From assembly GCF_030580675.1 (NCBI RefSeq), contig NZ_JAUQUB010000001.1:1240001-1304000 (forward strand): a stretch of 64,000 nucleotides of DNA, in the 5' to 3' direction. Shown here in pieces: positions 1 through 8,429 of the stretch (its first letter is position 1; each line of letters starts with the position of its first letter). A program made the translations under genes and the position numbers. Below the pieces are notes generated by a model. It had not been told where the DNA came from. It made no database searches and saw nothing but the letters and a program-made list of their open reading frames with translations. The DNA is from Antiquaquibacter soli. Lineage in GTDB: Bacteria > Actinomycetota > Actinomycetes > Actinomycetales > Microbacteriaceae.

Positions 1-792
1 CTCATGCGCTACCCCGGGCGCATCACGCTGTGCGTCTCTTCGCAGGCAGGGTGCGGAATGAACTGCCCGTTCTGCGCGACCGGCCAGGCGGGTCTCACGC
101 GCAACATGTCGACCGCGGAGATCGTCGACCAGGTGGTGCGAGCCAATCGGGCGATCTCGGAGGGACAGCTCGGTCCCGCGGAGCACGACAATGAACGGGT
201 CACGAACATCGTGTTCATGGGCATGGGGGAGCCGCTCGCCAACTACGCGCGAGTGATGGATGCCGTGCGCACGATGGTCGCCCCCCAGCCCGACGGGCTC
301 GGGATGTCCGCCCGCCACATCACCGTCTCGACGGTCGGCCTCGTTCCCGCGATCCAGAAGCTCGCGAACGAGAAGATCCCCGTGACGTTCGCGCTGTCGC
401 TGCACGCCCCCGACGACGAGCTCCGCGATGAGCTCATCCCGGTGAACTCGCGCTGGAAGGTGGACGAGGCGCTGGATGCCGCGCGAGCCTACTTCGAGGC
501 GACGGGCCGTCGAGTCTCGATCGAGTACGCCCTCATCAAGGACATGAACGACCACGCGTGGCGCGCCGACCTCCTCGCCTCGAAGCTCAACGAGCGCGGC
601 CGGGGGTGGGTGCACGTGAACCCCATCCCGCTCAATCCGACTCCCGGGTCGATCTGGACCTCGTCGGAACCCGCGGTGATGAAGGAGTTCGTCCGACGGC
701 TCGAGGAAGCGGGCATCCCGACGACGCTCCGCGACACGCGCGGCAAGGAGATCGACGGCGCCTGCGGTCAGCTCGCGGCGGCCGACGCCTAG
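1..792 (+). CDS. rlmN: 23S rRNA (adenine-C2)-methyltransferase RlmN, 5'-truncated by the window
   Basis: Radical-SAM enzyme that methylates C2 of A2503 in 23S rRNA (and A37 of some tRNAs). The reading frame is open at base 1, so the N-terminal part of the gene lies outside the window; about 263 codons remain of a usual 350-400. Counted from the first Met (base 4), the [4Fe-4S] motif CGMNCPFC is at residues 17-24. The MGMGEPL motif and the C-terminal DGACGQL, which supplies the second catalytic cysteine, are also present. These separate it from the RNA-modifying Cfr relatives only by context; RlmN is the expected housekeeping member. Confidence 0.95.
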   Translation, partial: LMRYPGRITLCVSSQAGCGMNCPFCATGQAGLTRNMSTAEIVDQVVRANRAISEGQLGPAEHDNERVTNIVFMGMGEPLANYARVMDAVRTMVAPQPDGLGMSARHITVSTVGLVPAIQKLANEKIPVTFALSLHAPDDELRDELIPVNSRWKVDEALDAARAYFEATGRRVSIEYALIKDMNDHAWRADLLASKLNERGRGWVHVNPIPLNPTPGSIWTSSEPAVMKEFVRRLEEAGIPTTLRDTRGKEIDGACGQLAAADA

Positions 793-809
793 ACGCGAGG
801 GCTCGCCGC

Positions 810-815
810 TAGGAT
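810..815 (+). promoter_or_regulatory. Leaderless -10 box (TAGGAT) of the P-type ATPase gene
   Basis: TAGGAT ends 6 nt before the ATG at 822, which puts the expected transcription start on or next to the start codon. No Shine-Dalgarno sequence is present. Confidence 0.6.
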
Positions 816-821
816 CGACCC

Positions 822-3266
822 ATGCCCACCGGGACCGAGACCGGGCTCACCGCCGCCGAGGTCGCGGAGCGCCGCGCCGACGGCCGGTCGAACGACTACT
901 CGCCCCCGTCGAGCCGCAGTCTCGGGATGATCCTCCGGTCGAACATCCTGACCCTCTTCAACGCGATCATCGCCGGCTGCTTCCTGCTTCTGCTGCTGCT
1001 CGGGCGGTGGCAGGACGCCTTGTTCGGACTGAGCGCCCTCGCCAACGCGGTGATCGGCACCGTTCAGGAGTACCGGGCCAAGCGCTCCCTCGATCAGCTC
1101 GCGCTCCTCAACGCGCCGGCGGCGCGCGTGCGCCGCGACGGGGCAGAACTGCAGGTCGCCGTCGCGGAAGTGGTGCTCGACGATCTCCTCGAGCTGCGAC
1201 CCGGCGACCAGGTGCCCGCGGACGCGGTCGTCATCATCTCGGCGGGCCTCGAGCTCGATGAGTCCCTGCTCACGGGGGAGTCCGACCCCATCGACAAGAC
1301 GGCAGGCGACCGGGTGCTGTCCGGTTCGATCGTCGTCGCGGGGGAGGGCGCTGCCCGAGTGGACCGCGTGGGAGCAGACTCGTTCGCGAACCAGCTCGCG
1401 AGCGAGGCAAAGCGATTCTCCCTCGTCACGTCGGAACTGCGGTCGTCGATCAATCGCGTGCTGCGCTGGTTGACGTGGCTGGTGGGACCGCTCGCGCTGC
1501 TGGTGCTGAACGGCCAGATGGTCGCGGCAGGCGGGTGGGGTCCCGCGATCGAGTCGGGCCGATGGCGCGGCGCAGTCGTCGACACGATCGCGTCCGTCGT
1601 CGCCATGATCCCGCTCGGCCTCGTGCTCATGACGAGCATCGCCTTCGCGGTCGGCGCGGTGAAGCTCTCGCGACGCAAGGTGCTGGTCCAGGAGCTCGCC
1701 GCCGTCGAGGGCTTAGCCCGCGTCGACATCATCTGCCTCGACAAGACCGGCACGCTCACCGCGGGGGACATCGTGTTCGACGACGTCCACCCACTCGTCG
1801 AGGAGGCTGGCGACGACTGGCGCGACGTCCTCGCCTGGAACGGGGCCGACCCCGACGCGAATGCGACGGCACGCTGTCTCGCCCCGCGGTTTGCGGTCGA
1901 GTCGCCGCTCACGGTGGCGCAGCGCATCCCGTTCTCCTCGTCCCGCAAGTGGAGTGCCGTCTCGTTCGCGACGGGGCCGGCGGGCACGTGGGTGCTCGGC
2001 GGGCCGGAGATGGTGTTCGGGGATGATCCGGCGCACACCCCGCTCCTGGACCGAGCCGCGAAACTCGCCGGCTCCGGCCGCCGCACCCTCGTCCTTGCGC
2101 AGGCGCCCACGGATCTGTCGGCGGAGGACGTCGAGCACGAGCGGCGCCCCGACGGCCTCGTGCCCGTCGCGCTGCTGACCTTCCGCGAGAGCATCCGGCC
2201 CGACGCGCGGGACACGCTCGACTATTTCGAGGCCCAAGGCGTCGCGGTGCGCATCATCTCCGGAGACAACCCGCACACGGTCGCGGCGATCGCGCGCGAC
2301 GTGGGCATCGAGGCCCCGAGCGGCTTCGATGCGCGGGAGCTCCCGGAGGACGAAAAAGAGCTCGCCGCGGTGCTCGAGGCCAACCAGGTGTTCGGGCGCG
2401 TCACTCCCGAGCAGAAGAAGGCCATCGTGCTCGCGCTGAAGGCGGCCGGTCACACGGTCGCGATGACCGGCGACGGGGTCAATGACGCCCTCGCGATCAA
2501 GGACGCGGACATCGGGATCGCGATGGAGTCGGGCTCGGCCGCGACGAAAGCGGTCGCCCGGCTCATCCTGCTCGACGGGCGCTTCTCCCACCTGCCGGGC
2601 GTCGTCGCCGAGGGGCGGCAGGTGATCGCGAACGTCGAGCGCGTCTCGATGCTCTTCCTGTCGAAGACGGCCTACGCCGTCTCACTCGCACTCGTGTTCG
2701 CCGTGCTCATGGTGGAGTTCCCTTTCCTGCCCCGGCAGCTCTCGGTCACCGACGGCCTCACGATCGGCATCCCCGCGTTCTTCCTCGCGCTGCTTCCGAG
2801 TGCTCGCCGCTACCGACCGGGATTCCTCCGACGGTCGCTCTCGTTCGCGGTCCCGGCCGGCGTCGTCGTGGCCGCGTCGATCACCGCGCTGACGCTCGCC
2901 TCGCGCTCCCTCGGCACGGGCCTCGAGGAGACCCGCACCGGGACCACGATCGCGCTCGCGCTCCTCGGGCTGTCGATCCTGGTGTCCCGGTCGGTGCCGT
3001 TCACCGCGATCAAGGCGGGAATCGTCGCGGCGATGGTCCTGGGACTGGCGCTCGTCGTCGCTGTCCCGTTCGCCGCCGACTTCTTGCAGTTCGTCCCGCT
3101 CTCGGAGCCCTACCTCGTGACCGTTCTCGGTGTTGTCGCTGTCGGCACCGTCGCGGTGGCGGTCATCCATGTGGTGCACTCCCGCAGGCTGCGGCGCGCG
3201 GATGCGGTGTTGAACCGGGGAGAGGCGGGCGCCGATAGCATGTCGAGCAGTTCATCCGCAGAGTAG
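822..3266 (+). CDS. HAD-IC family P-type cation ATPase, CtpE-like
   Basis: 814-residue cation-pumping ATPase of the plasma membrane. The actuator motif TGES is at 151-154, and the phosphorylated Asp is D307 in DKTGTLT. The hinge GDGVNDALAIKDADIGIAM and the M4 proline (MIPLGL) are intact. Two N-terminal membrane segments (about 42-84), two before the catalytic domain and about six at the C-terminus match the P2-like layout. No CPC metal motif is present, so it is not a heavy-metal P1B pump. The N-terminal sequence (ADGRSNDY) and overall plan resemble mycobacterial CtpE, a calcium transporter; Ca2+ as substrate is inferred. The next gene starts 8 nt after its stop, suggesting an operon. Confidence 0.9.
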   Translation: MPTGTETGLTAAEVAERRADGRSNDYSPPSSRSLGMILRSNILTLFNAIIAGCFLLLLLLGRWQDALFGLSALANAVIGTVQEYRAKRSLDQLALLNAPAARVRRDGAELQVAVAEVVLDDLLELRPGDQVPADAVVIISAGLELDESLLTGESDPIDKTAGDRVLSGSIVVAGEGAARVDRVGADSFANQLASEAKRFSLVTSELRSSINRVLRWLTWLVGPLALLVLNGQMVAAGGWGPAIESGRWRGAVVDTIASVVAMIPLGLVLMTSIAFAVGAVKLSRRKVLVQELAAVEGLARVDIICLDKTGTLTAGDIVFDDVHPLVEEAGDDWRDVLAWNGADPDANATARCLAPRFAVESPLTVAQRIPFSSSRKWSAVSFATGPAGTWVLGGPEMVFGDDPAHTPLLDRAAKLAGSGRRTLVLAQAPTDLSAEDVEHERRPDGLVPVALLTFRESIRPDARDTLDYFEAQGVAVRIISGDNPHTVAAIARDVGIEAPSGFDARELPEDEKELAAVLEANQVFGRVTPEQKKAIVLALKAAGHTVAMTGDGVNDALAIKDADIGIAMESGSAATKAVARLILLDGRFSHLPGVVAEGRQVIANVERVSMLFLSKTAYAVSLALVFAVLMVEFPFLPRQLSVTDGLTIGIPAFFLALLPSARRYRPGFLRRSLSFAVPAGVVVAASITALTLASRSLGTGLEETRTGTTIALALLGLSILVSRSVPFTAIKAGIVAAMVLGLALVVAVPFAADFLQFVPLSEPYLVTVLGVVAVGTVAVAVIHVVHSRRLRRADAVLNRGEAGADSMSSSSSAE

Positions 3267-3274
3267 AGGAGCAC

Positions 3275-3952
3275 ATGAGGATCGCATTCGGGATCGGCCG
3301 TCTGGCCGCGGCAGGAGCGGGAATCGCCGCCATCGTCGGTCAACTGCTCACCAGCCTCGGCTACTGGTCGAGCCACAACGTCCAGAACATCCCCTTGGCG
3401 ATCACGAACTTCTTCAGCTTCTTCACGATCCTCTCGAACGTCGGCGCGGTCGTCGTCTTCCTGTTCGGTGCGTTCCTGCTCTTCACCCGCTCGGGCAGCG
3501 ACCCCCGGTGGTTCACGCTGTTCCGCGCCTCGGTGGCGACGTACATGATCGTCACCGGGATCGTCTACAACCTTCTGCTGCGCGGAATCGAGCTGCCCCA
3601 GGGCTCGACGCTCGAGTGGTCCAACGAGATCCTCCACGTCGTCGTGCCGATCCTCGCTCTCCTCGACTGGCTGTTCACTCCGGGGCGCCAGCCGATCGAG
3701 TGGAACCAGCTCTGGAGGATGCTCGTCTTCCCGATCGTGTGGGCGGTCTACACGATGATCCGGGGGCCGTTCACCCCCAACGAGCTGACGGGCGCGTCGT
3801 ACTGGTACCCCTACCCCTTCCTGAATCCGTACATCTCGCACAACGGCTACTTCTCGGTGGCCTTCTACATCGTCCTGATCGCGGCGGTCATCGGACTCGT
3901 CGCCGCGGGCGTGATCTGGCTGTCGCGCCGCGGCTGGTTCACGCAGCGCTAG
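3275..3952 (+). CDS. Pr6Pr family integral membrane protein
   Basis: 225-residue protein with about six hydrophobic segments, ending in the basic tail SRRGWFTQR. It resembles the Pr6Pr (FAR-17a/AIG1-like) membrane proteins of actinobacteria. These proteins have conserved aromatic and His positions (here NEILHVVVP and YPYPFLNP) but no assigned biochemical role in bacteria. The start is supported by GAGGAG five nt before the ATG. It lies 8 nt after the CtpE-like ATPase gene and is probably translated from the same mRNA. Function unknown. Confidence 0.8.
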   Translation: MRIAFGIGRLAAAGAGIAAIVGQLLTSLGYWSSHNVQNIPLAITNFFSFFTILSNVGAVVVFLFGAFLLFTRSGSDPRWFTLFRASVATYMIVTGIVYNLLLRGIELPQGSTLEWSNEILHVVVPILALLDWLFTPGRQPIEWNQLWRMLVFPIVWAVYTMIRGPFTPNELTGASYWYPYPFLNPYISHNGYFSVAFYIVLIAAVIGLVAAGVIWLSRRGWFTQR

Positions 3953-3974
3953 TCGGGCGGGGGATGCTCCCCGC

Positions 3975-3980
3975 TAGTCT
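3975..3980 (+). promoter_or_regulatory. Leaderless -10 box (TAGTCT) of the flotillin-like gene
   Basis: TAGTCT ends 6 nt before the ATG at 3987, so the mRNA probably begins at the start codon. Confidence 0.55.
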
Positions 3981-3986
3981 TGAGGC

Positions 3987-5516
3987 ATGTTCTCGTTCAT
4001 CCTTGATCCGTTGACCAACCTCGTGATCTGGGCGGCGGTGATCGTCGTCCTCATCATCGCGCTCGTGGTGCTCCTGCGCAGCATCAAGGTCGCCAAGCCC
4101 GACGAGGCGATCATCGTCACCTCGCGCCAGAAGACCGCGAAGGGCGGCCCGGAGGAGGAGAACGCCGGGCAGCGAGTCGTGTTCGGGTCGCGTGTCTTCG
4201 TCAAGCCGATCGTCGAGGCCTACTTCAAGCTGAGCCTCCGCAGCCGCCAGCTCAATGTCCAGGCGACAGCGCAGACCCGTGACGCGATCACGATCCGCGT
4301 CAACGCGGTCGCGGTCGTGAAGGTGGGCGGTTCCGAGTCGATGGTGCGCGCGGCGGCCCAGCGCTTCCTCAACCAGCAGGATCAGATCGAGACCTCCACC
4401 GAGGAGGTGCTGAGCGGATCGGTGCGCTCCATCGTCGGCCAGCTGACGGTCACCGAGATCATCACGAACCGCAGTGCTCTCCAGGGTCAGGTCCTCGAGG
4501 CGGTGCGCGAGTCCCTCGACGTGCAGGGGCTCACCATCGACACCCTCCAGATCAAGGAGATCGATGACGACAACGGCTACATCAAGGACCTCGGTCGCGC
4601 CGAGGCTGCCCGAGTGAAGCAGGTCGCCGAGATCGCCGAGTCGGTGGCCCGTCAGGCGTCGGAGGAGGCGCGAATCGCCGCCGACCAGGCTGTCGCCGAG
4701 TCGCAGCGCAAGCTCGACCTGCGCAACGCCGAGATCCAGAAGGAGACCGACAAGGCTCGTGCCGAGGCGGCCGCCGCGGCACCGCTGGCCGAAGCGATCG
4801 CCCAGCAGGAGGTCGTCGCGCAGCAGGAGGTCACCGCCGCGAAGCGGGTGGGGCTGCGCAAGCAGGAGCTCGACGCGGAGATCCGCGCGGTTGCGGATGC
4901 CGAGGCGTACGCCGTCGAGAAGAACGCGCAGGCGACGGCTGCCGCGAACGTCGCCGCAGCGGCCGCCGATCGCGACGCGCGCCGCGCGGCTGCAGAAGCC
5001 ATCGAGGCCGAGGGCATCGCCGAGCGTAACCGCCGCCGCAGCGCAGCCGAGGCGCTCGAGGCCGAGGGCGTCGCGGAGAAGAACCGGCGCATCGCCGCAG
5101 CCGAAGCGCTCCAGGCGGAGGGCGAGGCCGAGGCGGTCGCCATCCGCGTCCGGGGAAACGCCGAGGCGGAGGCGACGAAGCTCAAGGCCGAGGCGCTCGC
5201 GGAGCGGGCCGGGGATCTGCTCAGGCAGGAGATCATCGCCCAGCTTCCCGAGATCGTGCGCGCAGCATCCGAACCCCTCGGGTCCATCGGCGCGATGACC
5301 GTGATCTCGAGCGATGGGTCCGGCACCGAGCAGGTCGGTCAGAACGTCGCCGCTCAGCTCACCACCGTGCGCCAGATCCTCAAGGACACCGTCGGCATCG
5401 ACATCAGCGAGATCGTGACAGGTCGAGTGACCGGGCAGGCGATAGGTGAGGGCATCACGGGCTCCCCGACGGGCAAGCGAACCGCGACGAAGCCAGCTCC
5501 CAAGCCTGAGTCCTAG
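3987..5516 (+). CDS. Flotillin-like SPFH-domain membrane protein
   Basis: 509 residues. An N-terminal membrane anchor (about residues 5-32, ILDPLTNLVIWAAVIVVLII) precedes an SPFH/band-7 domain. A long Ala/Glu-rich coiled coil follows (about 210-410), then a low-complexity C-terminus. The plan matches bacterial flotillins (FloA/FloT), scaffolds of functional membrane microdomains. Residues 336-389 hold three near-identical 18-residue units, each beginning AEA(I/L)(E/Q)AEG. There is no NfeD-type partner gene beside it. Transcription is probably leaderless. Its TAG stop overlaps the stop of the opposing S4 gene within one CTAG palindrome. Confidence 0.88.
   Translation: MFSFILDPLTNLVIWAAVIVVLIIALVVLLRSIKVAKPDEAIIVTSRQKTAKGGPEEENAGQRVVFGSRVFVKPIVEAYFKLSLRSRQLNVQATAQTRDAITIRVNAVAVVKVGGSESMVRAAAQRFLNQQDQIETSTEEVLSGSVRSIVGQLTVTEIITNRSALQGQVLEAVRESLDVQGLTIDTLQIKEIDDDNGYIKDLGRAEAARVKQVAEIAESVARQASEEARIAADQAVAESQRKLDLRNAEIQKETDKARAEAAAAAPLAEAIAQQEVVAQQEVTAAKRVGLRKQELDAEIRAVADAEAYAVEKNAQATAAANVAAAAADRDARRAAAEAIEAEGIAERNRRRSAAEALEAEGVAEKNRRIAAAEALQAEGEAEAVAIRVRGNAEAEATKLKAEALAERAGDLLRQEIIAQLPEIVRAASEPLGSIGAMTVISSDGSGTEQVGQNVAAQLTTVRQILKDTVGIDISEIVTGRVTGQAIGEGITGSPTGKRTATKPAPKPES
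4992..5153 (+). repeat. Three tandem 54-bp (18-residue) coding repeats in the flotillin coiled coil
   Basis: Three consecutive 18-codon units start at 4992, 5046 and 5100. They share the core AEA(I/L)(E/Q)AEG followed by AE. The third unit degenerates in its second half. The period of 18 residues is five helical turns. Confidence 0.75.
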
Positions 5517-5896
5517 TCGTCCGGGAGGTCGCGACCGCGGAGCCGGTCGATCTCGCGCCGCTCGCGCTTGGTCGGCCGACCCGCACCGCGGTCGCGCATC
5601 GGCGCGAAGCCGACCTCCTCGGGTGTCGGCAGCGGGGGAGAGTTGTCGACGAACGCTGCTGCGGCGAGGGGGGCTGACACGCGCTTGACGATCGGCTGGA
5701 CGACGACGAGCACGCGGTCGAAGCCGGCGATGCGTACGCGGACCTCGTCACCCGGCCTGACCGTCTGCGCCGCCTTGGCCCGCTCGCCGTTGACGCGCAC
5801 GTGACCGGCGCGGCAGCCGGTGGTCGCGGCAGACCGCGTCTTGAACACGCGCACCGCCCACAGCCAGCTGTCGACCCGGACGCCCGACTCGGCCAC
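5513..5896 (-). CDS. S4-domain RNA-binding protein (Hsp15/RqcP-like)
   Basis: 127 residues beginning at a GTG that shares its G with the TAG stop of the upstream hydrolase gene (TAGTG). The N-terminal S4 fold (VRVDSWLWAVRVFKTRS, then GHVRVNGERAKAAQTVRPGD) matches the Hsp15/RqcP group, which binds 50S subunits carrying stalled peptidyl-tRNA. The C-terminus is basic (RPTKRERREIDRLRGRD). The frame stays open further upstream, but that extension overlaps the hydrolase gene and has no S4 similarity, so I reject it. A ribosome-rescue role is inferred from the family. Confidence 0.85.
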   Translation of the reverse strand: MAESGVRVDSWLWAVRVFKTRSAATTGCRAGHVRVNGERAKAAQTVRPGDEVRVRIAGFDRVLVVVQPIVKRVSAPLAAAAFVDNSPPLPTPEEVGFAPMRDRGAGRPTKRERREIDRLRGRDLPDD

Positions 5897-7002
5897 TAGT
5901 ACCAGCCCACCGCTTCCGAGTGAGCCCACGCTGCGCACGGACTGCCGTACCGGCCGCTGATGTAGATGAGGCCCCACATGATCTGCGTCTGGTAGTTCGT
6001 CCGCCAGTCCGCCGCGTAGTTGGCCATCTTGCTGCCGGGCAGGGCCTGCGGGATGCCGTACGCTCCGCTCGAGGCGTTATACGCGTTGGTCCGCCAGCCG
6101 GATTCGCGGTTCCACAACCAGATCAGGCAGGGGCCCTGATCAGCCCCCCACCCGAAGGAGGTGGAGATCTGCGTCATCGCGAACTGCTGGGCCGCGGCGA
6201 CGTTGTTGACCTCGTTGCCGGGAACCGAGAACCCGCCCTCGGTACCGCCTCCGCCTCCACCCCCGCCGGTGGACTCGAGGCCGATCCGGTATTGCTGCTC
6301 GATCAGTACGGTCGTGTTCTTAAGAGTCGCCAGCTGCTCGTAGAGCACCGTGAGCCGGGACTGCTGCTCGTCGACGGCCGCATCTGCCGCTGCCGCCGCC
6401 GCCTCGGCGGCACTGCGGGCCGCTTCCGCCTCCGCCGACAGGCGCTCCTGTTCTCCGCGGGCCGCCTCAGCCTGCTCGGCGAGGGACTGGGCGAGATTGC
6501 GCTCCTGCTCGGCGACCTGGAGCGCGATACCCACCTGCTCGCCGAGCCGGCCGAGAGAGCCCAAGCGGTAGAGCAGGTCATCGGATGCTTCGGCGCTCGA
6601 CACCAGGAGAGTCGAGGTCAGGTCGGCGCCACCGGACCGGTAGAGCGCGGCGGCGAGCTGGGCTGCCTGGAGGGCGGAGGACGCGGCGGCGTCGGCTGCG
6701 GCATCCGCTCGCCGGCTCAGGGATTCCTCAGCCGCCGTGGCGCGATCGAGCTCGGCGCGCGCGCGATCGGCAGTCGCGGTCGCCGCGACAGCCGCATCTC
6801 CGAGCCGAGCCGCCTCCGTCTGCAGACCGTCGAGCAGGCCGGAGATCGTCGCGATGGTCTCGGCCGTGGCAGCCTCGTTGCCGCGGGCGGCCTCGACGTC
6901 GTCCCACGAGGGATAGTCTGCGGCTGTGGCAGGGGAGATCACCCCGAGCGCGACGACGAGCGCCAGCGCTCCGCAGAGCGCGGCGGATCGTCCTGCCCGC
7001 AT
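5896..7002 (-). CDS. Secreted coiled-coil peptidoglycan hydrolase (lysozyme/transglycosylase-like)
   Basis: 368 residues. A signal peptide ends near SPATAA. A long Ala/Glu/Arg coiled coil (about 35-235) resembles RipC/EnvC-type regulators. An eight-glycine linker follows, then a C-terminal lysozyme-like fold in which WNRESGW carries the likely catalytic Glu, with SGAYGIPQALPGSKM after it. It probably cleaves septal or lateral peptidoglycan. I prefer the ATG at 7002 because GGAAGG lies 6 nt ahead; a GTG at 7008 is possible. A TACCCT -10 (7015-7020) and repeated TCACA 9-mers (7035-7061) lie upstream. Its stop overlaps the S4 gene start. Confidence 0.85.
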   Translation of the reverse strand: MRAGRSAALCGALALVVALGVISPATAADYPSWDDVEAARGNEAATAETIATISGLLDGLQTEAARLGDAAVAATATADRARAELDRATAAEESLSRRADAAADAAASSALQAAQLAAALYRSGGADLTSTLLVSSAEASDDLLYRLGSLGRLGEQVGIALQVAEQERNLAQSLAEQAEAARGEQERLSAEAEAARSAAEAAAAAADAAVDEQQSRLTVLYEQLATLKNTTVLIEQQYRIGLESTGGGGGGGGTEGGFSVPGNEVNNVAAAQQFAMTQISTSFGWGADQGPCLIWLWNRESGWRTNAYNASSGAYGIPQALPGSKMANYAADWRTNYQTQIMWGLIYISGRYGSPCAAWAHSEAVGWY

Positions 7003-7034
7003 TCGCACCCTTCCAGGGTAGACGCGCGTGGGGC

Positions 7035-7061
7035 GGATGTGAATGGTGTGACTGGTGTGAT
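7035..7061 (-). promoter_or_regulatory. Putative MtrA-like operator: three 9-bp direct repeats
   Basis: Read on the minus strand, three adjacent 9-mers are ATCACACCA (7053-7061), GTCACACCA (7044-7052) and TTCACATCC (7035-7043), all built on TCACA. They sit just upstream of the TACCCT -10 box (7015-7020) of the wall-hydrolase gene, in an activator position. Mycobacterial MtrA binds tandem GTCACAgcg-like 9-mers. Fourteen bases of this site recur exactly at 25753-25766. Confidence 0.55.
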
Positions 7062-7068
7062 CCGGGGA

Positions 7069-7512
7069 TCAGGCCGTCGCGAGTTCGGCCTTCCAGCGCA
7101 CCAGATCACGGACGATCGGGCTCGGGTCGTTCGCGAGACGCTCCATCGCATCGGCCGGGACGAAGAAGTTGACGGCGAGGAAGCCGCGCACACGCTCGGA
7201 CGGATCGTCGACGAGAGAGCGGAGCACGTCGCAGGGGGTGGCTTCGTTCCGCGCCACGCACGCGCGGACCTCGGCATCGGCATCCCGCGCCAGGAGCTCG
7301 AAGTCCTCGGTGGGCAGGTGCGGGTCGAGCGCGGCTCGCTCGCGGATCTTCGAGGTCTCATCGCGAGCGAGCAATCGCAGGCGGGCGATCTTGGACTCGG
7401 TCATCGCCGGGGCGGGATGCAGGGCCGCGGCCTGCTCGGCCGTGAGCATCGCCGGGGCGAGGGCCCGCAACTGCGCGCGCTGGGCGGGGGTGTTGAACCG
7501 GATGCACGACAT
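7069..7512 (-). CDS. Leucine-rich-repeat-variant (LRV/HEAT-like) protein
   Basis: 147 residues, probably cytosolic. From about residue 45 it shows repeated units of roughly 24 residues with the LRV signature: IRERAALDPHLP, then VRACVARNEATPCDVLRSLVDD, then VRGFLAVNFFVPADAMERLAND and VRDLVRW. Such alpha-helical repeats usually mediate protein binding; no enzymatic motif is visible. The ATG at 7512 is chosen because a TAGCGT -10 box (7520-7525 on -) lies 7 nt upstream. The longer upstream frame (to 7752) lies inside the DUF1295 gene. Partner and function unknown. Confidence 0.7.
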   Translation of the reverse strand: MSCIRFNTPAQRAQLRALAPAMLTAEQAAALHPAPAMTESKIARLRLLARDETSKIRERAALDPHLPTEDFELLARDADAEVRACVARNEATPCDVLRSLVDDPSERVRGFLAVNFFVPADAMERLANDPSPIVRDLVRWKAELATA

Positions 7513-7561
7513 GTCGCTCACGCTAACCGTCGCGCGCGACGACCGCACCGCGACACTCGGG

Positions 7562-8374
7562 TCACGCGGTGACGGCCTTGTCGGCGCGCTTCGGGAACCA
7601 GGGGATGATCGGAGACGTCGTCGCCTGGTAGTCCGCGTATTCGGGATACTTCGACTTCGTGATCGACTCGGTGAAGATCGTCGAGCCGATGAAGAGGCCC
7701 GTGAGCAGGACGGCGCCGAGCACGGTCCACTGCAGGAGGGAGCCCGCGGCAATGGCGCCGAACAGGAAGAGCGCCCACCACTGCGCCTGCTCGAAGAAGA
7801 AGTTCGGGTGGCGCGAGAGCCGCCACAGCCCCGACTGGACGAACCGGGGGCGGAAGTCAGGCCCGCCGGCCTTCTTGGCCTCCTGGAAGTTCCACTGCTG
7901 CTGGTCGGCCACGGTCTCGCCGACGAGGAGCGCGAGGAAGAGCGCCGTGACGAGGGCGTCGAGGACGCCGAAGGGGGTGTCGCGGTGCTCGAACGCCGTG
8001 AGAGCGGGGAGCGTGATGAGAACGAGGATCGCGTTCTGGTAGAGAACGATGAACAGCAGGTTGAAGACCTCGAACTGGAGACGCGACATCCGGGCCCGCA
8101 GAATCGGCCAGCGGTAGTCCTCGGTGCCGGAGTAGCCGCCCTTGCGCGCGAAGTTGAAGGTGAGGCGGGCTCCCCACAGCGTCACGAGCACCGCCATGAC
8201 GTTCAGGCGGGCATCCGCGAGCCCGGCGAAGGCGGCGAACACCCACACATAGACGACGGGAACGATGGACCAGAGCCGGTCGACCCAGGAGTGCTCGCGC
8301 GTGATGAGCGAGGTGATCCAGGTGAAGGCGCACACCACAGCGGCGATGATGAGGACGGCGACGAGAGGGGTCAT
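7562..8374 (-). CDS. DUF1295 / steroid 5-alpha-reductase-like membrane protein
   Basis: 270 residues with about six membrane segments. The C-terminal region (QSGLWRLSRHPNFFFEQAQW, then SKYPEYADYQATTSPIIPWFP) is typical of the DUF1295 family, related to steroid 5-alpha-reductases and isoprenylcysteine methyltransferases. Substrate unknown. The start at 8374 is supported by a near-consensus TATGAT -10 (8381-8386 on -) 6 nt ahead of the ATG, which implies a leaderless transcript. The gene is divergent from the phosphatidyltransferase gene at 8430. Confidence 0.85.
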   Translation of the reverse strand: MTPLVAVLIIAAVVCAFTWITSLITREHSWVDRLWSIVPVVYVWVFAAFAGLADARLNVMAVLVTLWGARLTFNFARKGGYSGTEDYRWPILRARMSRLQFEVFNLLFIVLYQNAILVLITLPALTAFEHRDTPFGVLDALVTALFLALLVGETVADQQQWNFQEAKKAGGPDFRPRFVQSGLWRLSRHPNFFFEQAQWWALFLFGAIAAGSLLQWTVLGAVLLTGLFIGSTIFTESITKSKYPEYADYQATTSPIIPWFPKRADKAVTA

Positions 8375-8380
8375 GCCCGC

Positions 8381-8386
8381 ATCATA
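8381..8386 (-). promoter_or_regulatory. Leaderless -10 box (TATGAT) of the DUF1295 gene
   Basis: TATGAT lies on the minus strand 6 nt before the ATG at 8374. It is one of the closest matches to TATAAT in the window. Confidence 0.65.
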
Positions 8387-8417
8387 CTTCCCGGATGCCC
8401 CTGCCTCCGCCTCTCGC

Positions 8418-8423
8418 TAGACT
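8418..8423 (+). promoter_or_regulatory. Leaderless -10 box (TAGACT) of the CDP-alcohol phosphatidyltransferase gene
   Basis: TAGACT ends 6 nt before the GTG at 8430. With the box at 8381-8386 on the other strand it forms a compact divergent promoter pair. Confidence 0.6.
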
Positions 8424-8429
8424 CGCCTC

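Noticed and set aside
7048-7061. Idea that the shared 14-mer is part of a ydaO/c-di-AMP riboswitch, known upstream of wall hydrolases in Streptomyces
   Set aside because: The leaders here are too short for that riboswitch, and the element lies upstream of the -10 candidate, so it is not transcribed.
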